Of a DNA stretch of 43,012 nucleotides, positions 8,004 to 17,640 are shown piece after piece; position 1 is the stretch's first letter; each line of letters starts with the position of its first letter. The position numbers and the translations under genes were made by a program. Source of the stretch: Bacteroidota bacterium (lineage in GTDB: Bacteria; Bacteroidota; Rhodothermia; Rhodothermales; Salinibacteraceae); contig JAAAOT010000237.1 of NCBI GenBank assembly GCA_009908725.1, forward strand, positions 1-43,012. Reading direction: 5' to 3'. Below the pieces are notes generated by a model, which searched no databases, had not been told where the DNA came from, and saw only the letters and a program-made list of their open reading frames with translations.

Positions 8004-10301
8004 GTGAGGCAAGGAGAGGCGGATCGGTTAGAAGAACGGATTGCGCGTCTGGAGCAGCGGCTGGATCGTCTGAATGAGGCCGTTCAACGGTTGGAAGAAC
8101 GCGATTCTGCGACGAATGTACGGCCCGGCGAGAGGAGCGATGCGGCCGGCCCGCCGGACGACGTGGCCGATACGGAGGATCGTACGAGGCAACCGAATCC
8201 GGCAGAACGGCGAAAGTCGTCGCGTCGCGAATCCGTCGATCGGGATCAGCCGGCACCTCCGGCCGGCACGTCGAAGGCATCCGAGGGGAGCGACCTGCCC
8301 GGAAAGGCCGGGGGCTGGTTGAAGTCGGTCCTCGGTACGACGACGGAGGACTGGCTCAGTCGTCTCGGCATCGCCCTGCTTCTATTCGGACTGGCGTTCC
8401 TCTTTCGGTACGCCGTTGAGCAGAACTGGCTTGGTCCGGTTGTGCGCGTCGCGTTCGGTGCGGGGATGGGCAGCGCCCTGTTCGCGGGCGGATTGCGGTT
8501 GTACGACGAGCGCCCGCGGTTCGGGCAGGTCCTGCTCGGCGGAAGTGCTGCGACGTTCTACGTGACAATCTTCAGTGCGTACCAGCTTTACGGCCTGCTG
8601 GATTACCTGACGGCCTTCGCGGCAATGGTTGCCGTCACGGGACTCACCTTCGTACTGGCCGTCCGCCAGAACGAAGCCGTCATGGCCGTCATCGGGGCCG
8701 TCGGTGCGTATGCGACGCCTTTCCTGTTGTATACGGACCCCGGATCCATTCCCGGGCTTGTGGGCTACGCGATCATCGTCCTTGCGCTCACGGTCTCTCT
8801 GTTCTGGCTGCGCGAGTGGGTCGTGATGCTCCACACCTCGATTACTGGAATGTGGATCGTGACGATTACCGCCTGGGTGTCGACGGTCTCCCTGTTCGGC
8901 GGGGAAGAAGTCGCCCGGCTGGATCGGATCGCGGTTCAAATCAGCGCGACAATAGCGTGGCTGGCAGCCGCGGCGCTTCCATTTGCCTACCGCATGGTTC
9001 GAAGCGGCGCCATTCCGCTATCCCGAACATCGTGGCTACCGCGATGGGCAAGAAAGGCCGACGCGACGGACAGGACATGGGCCGCGAGGCAGGATTCGTC
9101 TGAAGGGCGAAGCCTGTGGAGCCGGGCCGGGATCGTGCTCTCTGCGTTTAGTGCGCCGCTCCTCCTGGTCGGAATCACGGCGGCCACGTGGAACTTGACC
9201 GACGGCGGGACGGCCGCAATGATGGCCGGACTTGCCATCCTGTACGTTCCGGCCGCTCGCCGATCGAATCAGGCCAACCTCCGCGTGGACCGAGCACTTT
9301 ATTCGGTCCTTTCCGCTCTGCTGGTGACGGCAGCCATCGGGACGGGGCTCGACGGTCCGTACCTGACGGTTGTTGTTGCCGTACAGGGAGCCGGGCTGCT
9401 CCTCCTCACAAATCGTGGCGCTGCACCGGCCCTTCGATACGTCGCACACGGGCTCCTTCTACTGGTCGCGGCAGAAGCTGTCCACGCCGATCTCGGCCGA
9501 TCCGCGAGCGACGTTTCAACGCACGGAGGGCGCCTTGGGGTGGCCGCGCTTATCTTCGGGAGTGCCTGGCTCGTCGGTTCGCGCCGTATTCGCGCCGTGT
9601 ATCTCGGCACCGCCAACCTGATACTCGTTGCCGGATCGTGGCACGGCTTCGATGAGCCCGTGCACGACCTTGATCTCACACGTGCGGCGTGGTTGATGCA
9701 AGCATTCATCTTCTACGCGCTGATGCAGCTCTTCCGCCGGGCCACGTGTTGGTCGCCCGGGCCCCTGCGTAGGGCGGACTGGGTCCTCCACAGTCTCGTC
9801 CTTCTGACGGGCGCGTCGCTGGCTTCGGACCTGTGGCTGGGGCCGGCAGAGCCGATCCTGTCGTCGTCGACGGCGCTCGAGGGACTGGTGGTCGGCGGGC
9901 TTGCGCTGGGTGCCGTCCGGCCCGGCGAAGGCCTTCGATTCGACGTGTACAGGATCGCCGTCCTCGCACTCTGGCTTGCCTGGACGGGTGACACATTCGG
10001 TCCGCTGAACGGAGGTGCCGGGATCGTATCCGCCATCTGGTGCGCGACGGCGCTCGCGGGCATCGTGGTGGGAAGCATCTGGGCCCGGAGTAAGGTGAGC
10101 TACGCCGGGTTTGCGACGCTCCTCCTCGTTGTCGGAAAGCTGTTTCTGGTTGACCTCTCGGCTCTATCGCCGGTCTGGCGCATCATGATTTTCCTCGGGT
10201 TCGGCGTCGCGCTTCTTACTGTCGGATACCTTCTCCCGGGTGTCCTGCCGGGAACGTCCGACACAGATGGCGCGCCCGCGTCTGCAGAGTCCGAAGAATG
10301 A
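8004..10301 (+). CDS. DUF2339-domain polytopic membrane protein
   Basis: N-terminal coiled coil then WLSRLGIALLLFGLAFLFRYAVEQNWLGPVVRVAFGAGMG and FGQVLLGGSAATFYVTIFSAYQLYGLL, followed by many TM helices; GTG start. Confidence 0.88.
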   Translation: MRQGEADRLEERIARLEQRLDRLNEAVQRLEERDSATNVRPGERSDAAGPPDDVADTEDRTRQPNPAERRKSSRRESVDRDQPAPPAGTSKASEGSDLPGKAGGWLKSVLGTTTEDWLSRLGIALLLFGLAFLFRYAVEQNWLGPVVRVAFGAGMGSALFAGGLRLYDERPRFGQVLLGGSAATFYVTIFSAYQLYGLLDYLTAFAAMVAVTGLTFVLAVRQNEAVMAVIGAVGAYATPFLLYTDPGSIPGLVGYAIIVLALTVSLFWLREWVVMLHTSITGMWIVTITAWVSTVSLFGGEEVARLDRIAVQISATIAWLAAAALPFAYRMVRSGAIPLSRTSWLPRWARKADATDRTWAARQDSSEGRSLWSRAGIVLSAFSAPLLLVGITAATWNLTDGGTAAMMAGLAILYVPAARRSNQANLRVDRALYSVLSALLVTAAIGTGLDGPYLTVVVAVQGAGLLLLTNRGAAPALRYVAHGLLLLVAAEAVHADLGRSASDVSTHGGRLGVAALIFGSAWLVGSRRIRAVYLGTANLILVAGSWHGFDEPVHDLDLTRAAWLMQAFIFYALMQLFRRATCWSPGPLRRADWVLHSLVLLTGASLASDLWLGPAEPILSSSTALEGLVVGGLALGAVRPGEGLRFDVYRIAVLALWLAWTGDTFGPLNGGAGIVSAIWCATALAGIVVGSIWARSKVSYAGFATLLLVVGKLFLVDLSALSPVWRIMIFLGFGVALLTVGYLLPGVLPGTSDTDGAPASAESEE

Positions 10302-10369
10302 GCGGGGAGATAGGGGACCGTTTTCTCCATTCCCTCCTGCACCCCGGGGCCTAACGGATGGACCGTGCT

Positions 10370-10404
10370 AAAAAAAGCGGGTCGCCCCGAAAGGACGACC
10401 CGCT
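10370..10404 (-). terminator. Rho-independent terminator of sppA
   Basis: Minus strand: AGCGGGTCG-loop-CGACCCGCT (9 bp) followed by TTTTTTT. Confidence 0.9.
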
Positions 10405-10431
10405 GATGGCGCTCAAGATGGCCGGAGGCAA

Positions 10432-12234
10432 CTATTGGACGCTGAGATCGACAGGCAGGCGGGCCTGCACCTTGCCGGATTGGCTCAAGTAGTACTGAAT
10501 CAGGGCTCGCTTCTCCTGCATCTTCCGCTCCAGATCCGTCGCGGTGCGGTTGAAGTAGAGGCGGGCAGCCTGCCCCGAGAGATCCTCGTTGAGTCGCTCA
10601 AAGAAGGTCTTCTGGCGGGGCAGCGTCTGCACCGCGTACGGCCCGTCGCCGAGACCGGCTTTCTCACCCGCGATCCGGACGGCGTCGGAGAGGCCGCCGA
10701 GAACGTCGACGAGGCCGACCTCTTTCGCATCACGCCCGGACCAGACGCGGCCCTGCGCGATCGCGTCCACCTCATCGACGGACATGTTGCGGCCTTCCGC
10801 TACGCGCTGAAGGAAGGTATCGTACGTCCGGTCGATTGAACTGGCGAGAAGCGTGCGCTCCTGCTCGGAGAAGTCGGAGAACGGGGAGTAGATGTCGGCA
10901 AGGTCACTCGTTCGAACATCGTCAATGCCCACACCGAGCTTCTCCGTGAGAAGGCCTTCGACGTTGAACAGAAGGCCGAATACGCCGATCGACCCGGTGA
11001 TGGTGCTCGGGGTGGCGACGATGGAATCGGCGGGTGCAGCGACGTAGTAGCCGCCCGATGCCGCGAGGCTTCCCATCGACACGATGACCGGCTTGACGGC
11101 TTTCGTCCGTTCGACCGCCCGCCAGATGGCCTCGCTGGCCGCAGCGGACCCTCCGGGTGAGTCGATGCGGAAGACGACGGCCTTGATGGATTCATTCTCC
11201 CGGGCATCTTCGAAGGCCTCGATCAACGGGTCGGATGCCATCATGCCACTCGAGCCGAAGGGGCCGCCCTCGGCGTCGCCGGGGACGATCTGACCGCTTC
11301 CGTAAATGACGGCAACCGGCCCGTCACCCGTCGTCTCGATTCCAACCTCGGAGGCGGGGACACGGGAATAGTCGGCCACGTCGATGATTGGCACGTCACC
11401 GCCATCTTCCAGTCCGAGGATCCCGCGGAGGACATCCACGACCTGATCCGTATAGCGGATGTCGTCGATCATCGCCAGGTCGCGGGCCGGGCCGGCGTCC
11501 ATCGGTGCATCAGAGGCGGCGATGTCTCGAAGCTGGCTGACGTCGATCGATCGGGACTCGGCAATAGCATTCAGGAAGACGTCATACTGCGTCTCGACGA
11601 GTGCCTGAAGCTGCTCTTCGTTATTGTCGGAGAGATCGTTTCGCGTAAAGGTCTCGACGGCGCTCTTGTACTGGCCCGCGCGAACGACCTTCGGCTCCAC
11701 TCCCAGTTTGTCGAGCGTCCCTTTGAAGAACGTCTGCGGGAGGTAGAAGCCGTTGAATTCGAACGCGGTCACGGGGCCGGCGAAAATGCTATCCGCGGCT
11801 GACGCGAGGAAATAATCCTTTTCGAGCATGCCGAAATCGCCGCTTGAGGCGACGACCGGTTTTCCGCTCTCCCGAAAGTCGGTGATGGCAGCCCGGATCT
11901 CTTCAAGGGTCGCCCAGGATGCCTGACTTCCCTTCAGACGGATCCAGACGCCGGAGATTCGGCTATCGTTTTCCGCCTTCGAGAGTGCCGAGATGACGTC
12001 GGAGGCATCATAGTCCGGCTGGTCAGACAGCTGGCGCGTCAGTGGGTCGTCCGAGACGCGCTCCGGGATAGGACCCTGGACGTCGAGCGTCAGGATCGTA
12101 CCCGGCTGGACCTGGGGCGTTGAATCCACCGACAGGCTGATGGCGAAGATGAAGAGGAAGAGGAACAGAATCAGCGCTCCGACGGCGATGAGCGTGCCGA
12201 GGACGCTCGCCGCAAGAGTAGATAAAAACCGCAT
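10432..12234 (-). CDS. sppA: Signal peptide peptidase SppA, 67K type
   Basis: N-terminal TM; KAVVFRIDSPGGSAAASEAIWRAV, KPVIVSMGSLAASGGYYVAAPADSIVATPSTITGSIGVFG; duplicated protease domain architecture, 600 aa. Confidence 0.95.
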   Translation of the reverse strand: MRFLSTLAASVLGTLIAVGALILFLFLFIFAISLSVDSTPQVQPGTILTLDVQGPIPERVSDDPLTRQLSDQPDYDASDVISALSKAENDSRISGVWIRLKGSQASWATLEEIRAAITDFRESGKPVVASSGDFGMLEKDYFLASAADSIFAGPVTAFEFNGFYLPQTFFKGTLDKLGVEPKVVRAGQYKSAVETFTRNDLSDNNEEQLQALVETQYDVFLNAIAESRSIDVSQLRDIAASDAPMDAGPARDLAMIDDIRYTDQVVDVLRGILGLEDGGDVPIIDVADYSRVPASEVGIETTGDGPVAVIYGSGQIVPGDAEGGPFGSSGMMASDPLIEAFEDARENESIKAVVFRIDSPGGSAAASEAIWRAVERTKAVKPVIVSMGSLAASGGYYVAAPADSIVATPSTITGSIGVFGLLFNVEGLLTEKLGVGIDDVRTSDLADIYSPFSDFSEQERTLLASSIDRTYDTFLQRVAEGRNMSVDEVDAIAQGRVWSGRDAKEVGLVDVLGGLSDAVRIAGEKAGLGDGPYAVQTLPRQKTFFERLNEDLSGQAARLYFNRTATDLERKMQEKRALIQYYLSQSGKVQARLPVDLSVQ

Positions 12235-12710
12235 GGTGTACGGACCGGTGGGTGATCAGGGGGACGGAAGTCCGAGTCGCCGCGTCGTGCACGACCGGGC
12301 AGTCACTTGCTGTACACGTTTGCCACAGCGAGATCGTTACACACGATGCGCCGCAACTCGTTTCCAATGCGCCCCCGCAGACGTCTCTCCCGGCAGCGCT
12401 AGACAATATCGTCGCATCTGAATGAGGGAATATTGCTGCTCCGGCGCTGCGACGGCGTCGATGTCACGCGAGGTAGTGTCTATTTGATAGGACGGTCGAT
12501 TGTGTCACCTGGAAGACGGTTCGGTGGCGACACCGCGGCCCCGATTCATCCGAGGCCGGCTTGAAGGCGACAGGCCGCGTTTTCTTCGTCGTCCCGCAGC
12601 GATCCGCCGCATGGCATGATTCCAGAACCGGTACCGAGTGATTCGGGGCATAACGGTTTCCCGGCCTGTGCCCGATTATCCGAAATCTCGCTCCCAAACA
12701 CCGACCGGCC

Positions 12711-13862
12711 ATGCGCATCCTGTCTAGCGTTTATCGCCTTTCTTCACGTCCTTCGTCCACCCCGGATGTGACCGCTCCGGGTACGGCGGGCCTCCTGCTG
12801 GGATTGGTCGTGTCGGTACTGATGATTGCCCCCGCTCCCGTCCACGCCGCTTCGGCTGACGCGGCGACAGCGGCTCGGCCCGGCGCACTCACTGCGGTGG
12901 ACGCTGCGTCGACCGCGCACTACTGGCCATGGCGTCAATGGCACCGTGCACGCGTAACGCCCCGGTTCGAGTACCGCCAGTTGATCGGGGCGCATGCGCA
13001 CCGGCGCTCCCGGTCCCCTTCCTTCGAGATCCGCACGCGCTATCGGTACATCACACGGTCAGCATCGCGGTTTCGGGCACGATTCGACGTCGTGGTTGAG
13101 GGAATCGATGTCTATCGGCGAGGGCGCTACATCGGCACCGTCGACCGCCTGCCTCGCTCTCTTCAACGCGTACGGGCCCGGGTCCGGCGCGGCCGGTCGC
13201 CTGATCTGGACCGTCGTCTCGTGCTGGTTGGCAGACCCGGGCAGGGGTTCGAGGTGCTGGCTCTGGATCCACGCCGCCGGACCCCAGGGCCGCGCGTACG
13301 GGCAGTGGGGGTCGTTCGATTACGCGAGGGACGGGTTCGGTCGGTTCGCCGTAGCCGTCTTCTCCGCGGGAGACGGTACACCAGCCTTGCTCGCGTACCG
13401 CTTCTTCCGGCTCACCTGGGGCAAGAGCGCCGCTACGACCGGTGGTCCTCGCCCGGTGTCATCGGGTTTAGCGGCCTGTACGGGTCGCGTGGTGATTACG
13501 ACCTACGGCGGTACGAAGGACGTGGCGGTGCCGTCGGCTACGATCGGTCTGATCGCCGTCGAACGTGGTCTGATCCGCACGGCAAGCAGCGAAGGGCGCG
13601 TCGGTCGACTGAACGCGACGAGATGCCGCGGTTGCGGCGCGATCGGTCGACGAGCGCAGAACGCGGACGATCGGGTGAGCGCAGCAGCGAGCGGGATGGC
13701 GACGAGTCCCGGTCCGGCCGCCTTCGGAGCACGGATAAGGCGCCAAGTGTCGAGCGCCGTGCCGGCGTCCGGCGGCTGGAGAACGGGCGTGCGTCGGCAG
13801 ATCCTGCCCGTGCCCGGGACCGCGACGGATCGGCAGACGACGGACGCCCCAGTAGAAGGTAG
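12711..13862 (+). CDS. Hypothetical secreted arginine-rich protein
   Basis: 383 aa ORF with signal-peptide-like GTAGLLLGLVVSVLMIAPAPVHAA; extremely Arg-rich with low-complexity RSRE/D tail. The competing overlapping frame 12994..13881 makes the exact frame uncertain in the middle. Confidence 0.55.
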   Translation: MRILSSVYRLSSRPSSTPDVTAPGTAGLLLGLVVSVLMIAPAPVHAASADAATAARPGALTAVDAASTAHYWPWRQWHRARVTPRFEYRQLIGAHAHRRSRSPSFEIRTRYRYITRSASRFRARFDVVVEGIDVYRRGRYIGTVDRLPRSLQRVRARVRRGRSPDLDRRLVLVGRPGQGFEVLALDPRRRTPGPRVRAVGVVRLREGRVRSVRRSRLLRGRRYTSLARVPLLPAHLGQERRYDRWSSPGVIGFSGLYGSRGDYDLRRYEGRGGAVGYDRSDRRRTWSDPHGKQRRARRSTERDEMPRLRRDRSTSAERGRSGERSSERDGDESRSGRLRSTDKAPSVERRAGVRRLENGRASADPARARDRDGSADDGRPSRR

Positions 13863-14073
13863 AGACGTATCCGGAGGATAGGAGAGGAAGGCTCGCCCTA
13901 CGCACCGGTGACGGTTTGAAAGGTGTGTGGGAAGGCTCCCCGGACCGGGTGTGGCCGAAACTACGGAAAAATGTTCAAGTACATATCACGACGAGGGTCG
14001 AGTGTGAGACGGTAACGTCCGCGGTCGGCCCTCGATCGTAGTTCGCAGAGCCAGTCACAACCTGTGAGCGATC

Positions 14074-15258
14074 GTGAGCAAACCGAACGCCTCTCGCGAT
14101 ACAGCTTCAACATCCTTCGACGACCGTCCCGAGTTGACTGAACGGGAGCGCGACATCCTCGGTCTAGTCGTGAAGCAATTCGTTGATACGGCCGGCCCGG
14201 TTGGCTCTCGCTCCCTGTCCAAGCATTTCGACATCGGTCTCAGCCCCGCGTCCATCCGCAACACAATGGCGGACCTCGAGGACTTGGGCTACTTGGGGCA
14301 TCCGTACACATCCGCCGGCCGGGTCCCGACCAGGCTGGGGTACCGGACCTTCGTGGACAACCTGATGGACACGCCCGAACTGACGCCATCGGAGCGTCGG
14401 GCGCTGACGCTACAGCTGGCGTCGCTAGTCACCGACACCGATGAGCTTCTCCGGGAGAGCACCCGACTTTTGAGCCAGCTGACCAACCTGTTGGGCGTTG
14501 CGCTGACGCCAAACCTGTCCAGCGGTACCCTCGAGCAGCTCGACATCGTACCGCTCACGGGCCAGCGTCTGATGTTCGTACTGAGCGTGAGCGGTGGACT
14601 GGTCAAAACGATCGTGCTGGGCTTCGAGTCCGATCTGCGCCGTTCGGAGTTGAGCCGCGTCGTGTCCCATCTCAACGAACGGCTCGCGGGGCTAACGCTG
14701 AAAGAGATTCGCGAAACGCACGAAGAGCGAGTACGGGACATTAACGATCCGACCGGCGTCGTGCAGCTTATCATGGATCGGTCGGCTCCCATCTTCAGCG
14801 AGCCCAAGGAGGCCCGGTTGCGCCTCGGCGGGACGCAGAATATTCTGACGCAGCCCGAGTTTCAGGAACCCGACGATGTGCGTCGCTTCATTGAGGTCAT
14901 TGAGGACGAGGATCGCGTCGTTGAGTGGCTTGAGACGGTATTCGACGTCGATCCCGAAGCGATCGGTCAGGCCGCGATTCAGATCGGCAGCGAGGGACTG
15001 GAGGATATGAATTCCTACTCCATCGTCACCTCCCCGTACAGCTTCGGTGGCACGGTCGGCGTGCTCGGTGTGATCGGACCGACGCGCATGGATTACGGCC
15101 GGGCCGTGGCTCTCGTCGAAAGCATGGCGTCCGTGGTGAACCGACCCTCCGGTGAGGAAAACCCGGACGACGGGCCGATGGTCGCAGACGCGGACACTAG
15201 TGGGCGGCGAGGAACCGCGGACGCGGCGGATGCGGACGGCGATCCATCCGACGCGTAG
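14074..15258 (+). CDS. hrcA: Heat-inducible transcription repressor HrcA
   Basis: LTERERDILGLVVKQFVDTAGPVGSRSLSKHFDIGLSPASIRNTMADLEDLGYLGHPYTSAGRVPTRLGYRTFVDNLM; GTG start. Confidence 0.96.
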   Translation: MSKPNASRDTASTSFDDRPELTERERDILGLVVKQFVDTAGPVGSRSLSKHFDIGLSPASIRNTMADLEDLGYLGHPYTSAGRVPTRLGYRTFVDNLMDTPELTPSERRALTLQLASLVTDTDELLRESTRLLSQLTNLLGVALTPNLSSGTLEQLDIVPLTGQRLMFVLSVSGGLVKTIVLGFESDLRRSELSRVVSHLNERLAGLTLKEIRETHEERVRDINDPTGVVQLIMDRSAPIFSEPKEARLRLGGTQNILTQPEFQEPDDVRRFIEVIEDEDRVVEWLETVFDVDPEAIGQAAIQIGSEGLEDMNSYSIVTSPYSFGGTVGVLGVIGPTRMDYGRAVALVESMASVVNRPSGEENPDDGPMVADADTSGRRGTADAADADGDPSDA

Positions 15259-15467
15259 TTTGTTCGACAAAAGGAGGATTCGATGAACCGCGCCCGTGTG
15301 TCGCCGGAATGATGGTTGCAGCCTTCTCGGGCGAACCTTTGGGCGGGTGATCCGTCCGAGAACGAGTGCCGCCGCAACAGTATTCGCCCGTCTACAGGGC
15401 CGTTTCCGAGTGCGTGGCCGCCCATCACGCTCGTATTTTTTTCTGAACCAGTTCGTCGTAGGCACCT

Positions 15468-16154
15468 GTGAGTACATCCGAATCGACCGAAACACGACAA
15501 CAGCAAACGGATGCCTCGGCCGAATCAGGCCAGGAATCGCCTGAGGCCTCGGCCCCCGGCGCGACCGGTCCGAATGCCGACGCGACAACGCAGACGGATA
15601 CGTCCGCTCCTCCGGATCACAAGGGAGCTGACGTCGACGACGATCTGAGCGCCGACGCCGCCGGGCGGATCGAAGAGCTTCAGGACGAGCTCGCGTCTGT
15701 CCAGAATGAGCTGGACGAGATCAACGAAAAGTATCTACGCAAGGCGGCCGAGCTTGAAAACTTCCGCCGGCGTATGGAGCGCGAGAACACGCGTCGGTAT
15801 ACGGCCGGACAGGTGGATGTCGTGAAGGCCATGCTGGGCGTGCTCGACGACATGGGCCGTTCGATGGATGCTGCCGAAGAGCTGCGCGAGAAGCAGGACG
15901 CTGAAACGGCGTACGAGTCGCTCCGCGGCGGCGTGGACATGGTCTATCGCAAGTTTATCGACGAGCTCGAGAACCTCGGTGTTGAGCGCATCGATGCGGA
16001 GGGCGAGCCGTTCGATGAGTCGCTTCACGAAGCCATGATGCAGCAACCGGCTCCGGAAGGCGTCGAGCCCGGCACCGTATTGAACGAAGTCCAGGCCGGA
16101 TACCGGATGGGCGAACGCGTTATCCGCCACAGCCGGGTGATCGTCGCTGCGTAG
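15468..16154 (+). CDS. grpE: Nucleotide exchange factor GrpE
   Basis: Acidic N-terminus; KYLRKAAELENFRRRMERENTRRY, VERIDAEGEPFDESLHEAMMQQPAPEGVEPGTVLNEVQAGYRMGERVIRHSRVIVA; GTG start. Confidence 0.96.
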   Translation: MSTSESTETRQQQTDASAESGQESPEASAPGATGPNADATTQTDTSAPPDHKGADVDDDLSADAAGRIEELQDELASVQNELDEINEKYLRKAAELENFRRRMERENTRRYTAGQVDVVKAMLGVLDDMGRSMDAAEELREKQDAETAYESLRGGVDMVYRKFIDELENLGVERIDAEGEPFDESLHEAMMQQPAPEGVEPGTVLNEVQAGYRMGERVIRHSRVIVAA

Positions 16155-16163
16155 CGCCGGTTT

Positions 16164-16249
16164 GGGACGGCATGGCAGAGAGCGGCCGGGACGATGGTGC
16201 CAGCTTCCTCTGGCAGGATCTTTGGCCTGTTGCCATGCGCAGTGGTCCC
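16164..16249 (+). other. Candidate structured RNA element in the grpE-dnaJ intergenic region
   Basis: Nested complementary arms: GGGAC 16164-16168/GTCCC 16245-16249; GCATGGCA 16170-16177/TGCCATGC 16231-16238; GGCC 16184-16187/GGCC 16224-16227; TGCCAG 16198-16203/CTGGCA 16210-16215; followed by GTTTT. Confidence 0.45.
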
Positions 16250-16341
16250 GTTTTCGATGTCCCCCTCTGAATTACTCCTTTCGCTGACGCCGTCGGCTAC
16301 GTTGTGAGCTGCGGCCTGTTTTCCGAATTTTACACGTCCTC

Positions 16342-17481
16342 ATGCCGGAAGATTATTACGACATTCTCGGAGTCAATCAGGATGCCTCCGAAAAGGAGAT
16401 CAAAAAGGCGTACCGCAAGAAAGCCATGCAGTATCATCCGGACCGGAATCCGGATGATCCCGAGGCCGAGCAGAAGTTCAAGCAGGCGGCCGAGGCGTAC
16501 GACGTGCTGTCCGACCAGCAGAAGCGGCAGCGGTACGACCGGTACGGCCACGCGGGACTCGGCCAGAACGGTGGAGCCGGCGGTTTCCAGGATATCAGCG
16601 ACATCTTCAGCGCGTTCAACGATATCTTCGGCGGGCGTGGCGGCTTCGGTCAGCGTTCGCGCCGGACGCGCGGCCGGCCGGGCAGCGACCTCCGGATTAC
16701 GCTTCCGCTGACCCTTGAAGAAATCGCCGAGGGCGTCGAGAAGAACATCAAGGTTCGGAAGTTCGTCGCCTGCGAAACGTGTGACGGGACCGGTGCGGAA
16801 GGCGGCATGGACGGCGAGAACTACATCATGTGCCCGAAGTGCGACGGCACCGGCGAAATTCGTCAGGTTTCGCAGTCCGTGTTCGGCCAATTCGTCAACG
16901 TCCAGTCGTGCCCCGAGTGTAACGGGGAAGGCCGCATCATCGAAAATCCGTGTGATGACTGCGGAGGCGAAGGCCGGACTGAAGGGGAGGAAACGATTTC
17001 GATCAACGTACCGCCCGGGGTCATGGAGGGGAATTTCCTGACGCTCTCCGACGCGGGAAATGCAGGGCTGCGCGGCGGCCTGACCGGGGATCTGCGCATC
17101 GAGATCAAGGAGAAGGAGCACCAGGACTTTGTGCGCGACGGCCTCGATATCTACACGGATGTATACCTCTCATTTTCGGAGGTAGCGCTTGGCACGGAGG
17201 TGGAGGTGCCGACGCTGAAGGGGAAGGCGCGCCTTCAGATCGACCCGGGTACGCAGGCTGGACGGATCCTCCGGATGCGCGAACGGGGCATTCCTGACCT
17301 GAACAGCAGCAAGCGCGGCGATCAGATGATCCGCGTCCACGTCTGGACGCCCCAGCAGCTCAACGACGATGAACTTGAGATGCTGGAAGAGCTTGCGGAT
17401 CACGAGAACTTCCTACCGGATCCCGAGCCCGGACCGCCCAAGAAGTCGTTCTTCAGCCGTGTGCGTGACGTCTTTTCGTGA
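16342..17481 (+). CDS. dnaJ: Molecular chaperone DnaJ
   Basis: J domain [38 protein letters not shown] region, four CxxCxGxG-type zinc motifs ([32 protein letters not shown]). Confidence 0.98.
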   Translation: MPEDYYDILGVNQDASEKEIKKAYRKKAMQYHPDRNPDDPEAEQKFKQAAEAYDVLSDQQKRQRYDRYGHAGLGQNGGAGGFQDISDIFSAFNDIFGGRGGFGQRSRRTRGRPGSDLRITLPLTLEEIAEGVEKNIKVRKFVACETCDGTGAEGGMDGENYIMCPKCDGTGEIRQVSQSVFGQFVNVQSCPECNGEGRIIENPCDDCGGEGRTEGEETISINVPPGVMEGNFLTLSDAGNAGLRGGLTGDLRIEIKEKEHQDFVRDGLDIYTDVYLSFSEVALGTEVEVPTLKGKARLQIDPGTQAGRILRMRERGIPDLNSSKRGDQMIRVHVWTPQQLNDDELEMLEELADHENFLPDPEPGPPKKSFFSRVRDVFS

Positions 17482-17515
17482 TGACGTCGTGGACGGGAGG
17501 TGCTACGAGCGTAAC

Positions 17516-17562
17516 GAAGCCGACGCCGTCGGATCTGTCGTCCGTCCTTTCGCGTCGGCTTC
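17516..17562 (+). other. Stem-loop downstream of dnaJ
   Basis: Perfect 11-bp inverted repeat GAAGCCGACGC (17516-17526) / GCGTCGGCTTC (17552-17562), loop 25 nt, no adjacent T run. Confidence 0.5.
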
Positions 17563-17640
17563 ACGTCGTTCCTTCCGACTGTGTTCGCCGGACGCATGAT
17601 CGCGACCGGCGGTCGTCCTTTTCCGTTTCCCCGATTCCGT

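Noticed and set aside
13863-14073. Possible HrcA operator upstream of hrcA
   Set aside because: Only a weak imperfect repeat (CGAGGGTCG / CGGCCCTCG) was seen; it does not match the CIRCE consensus.
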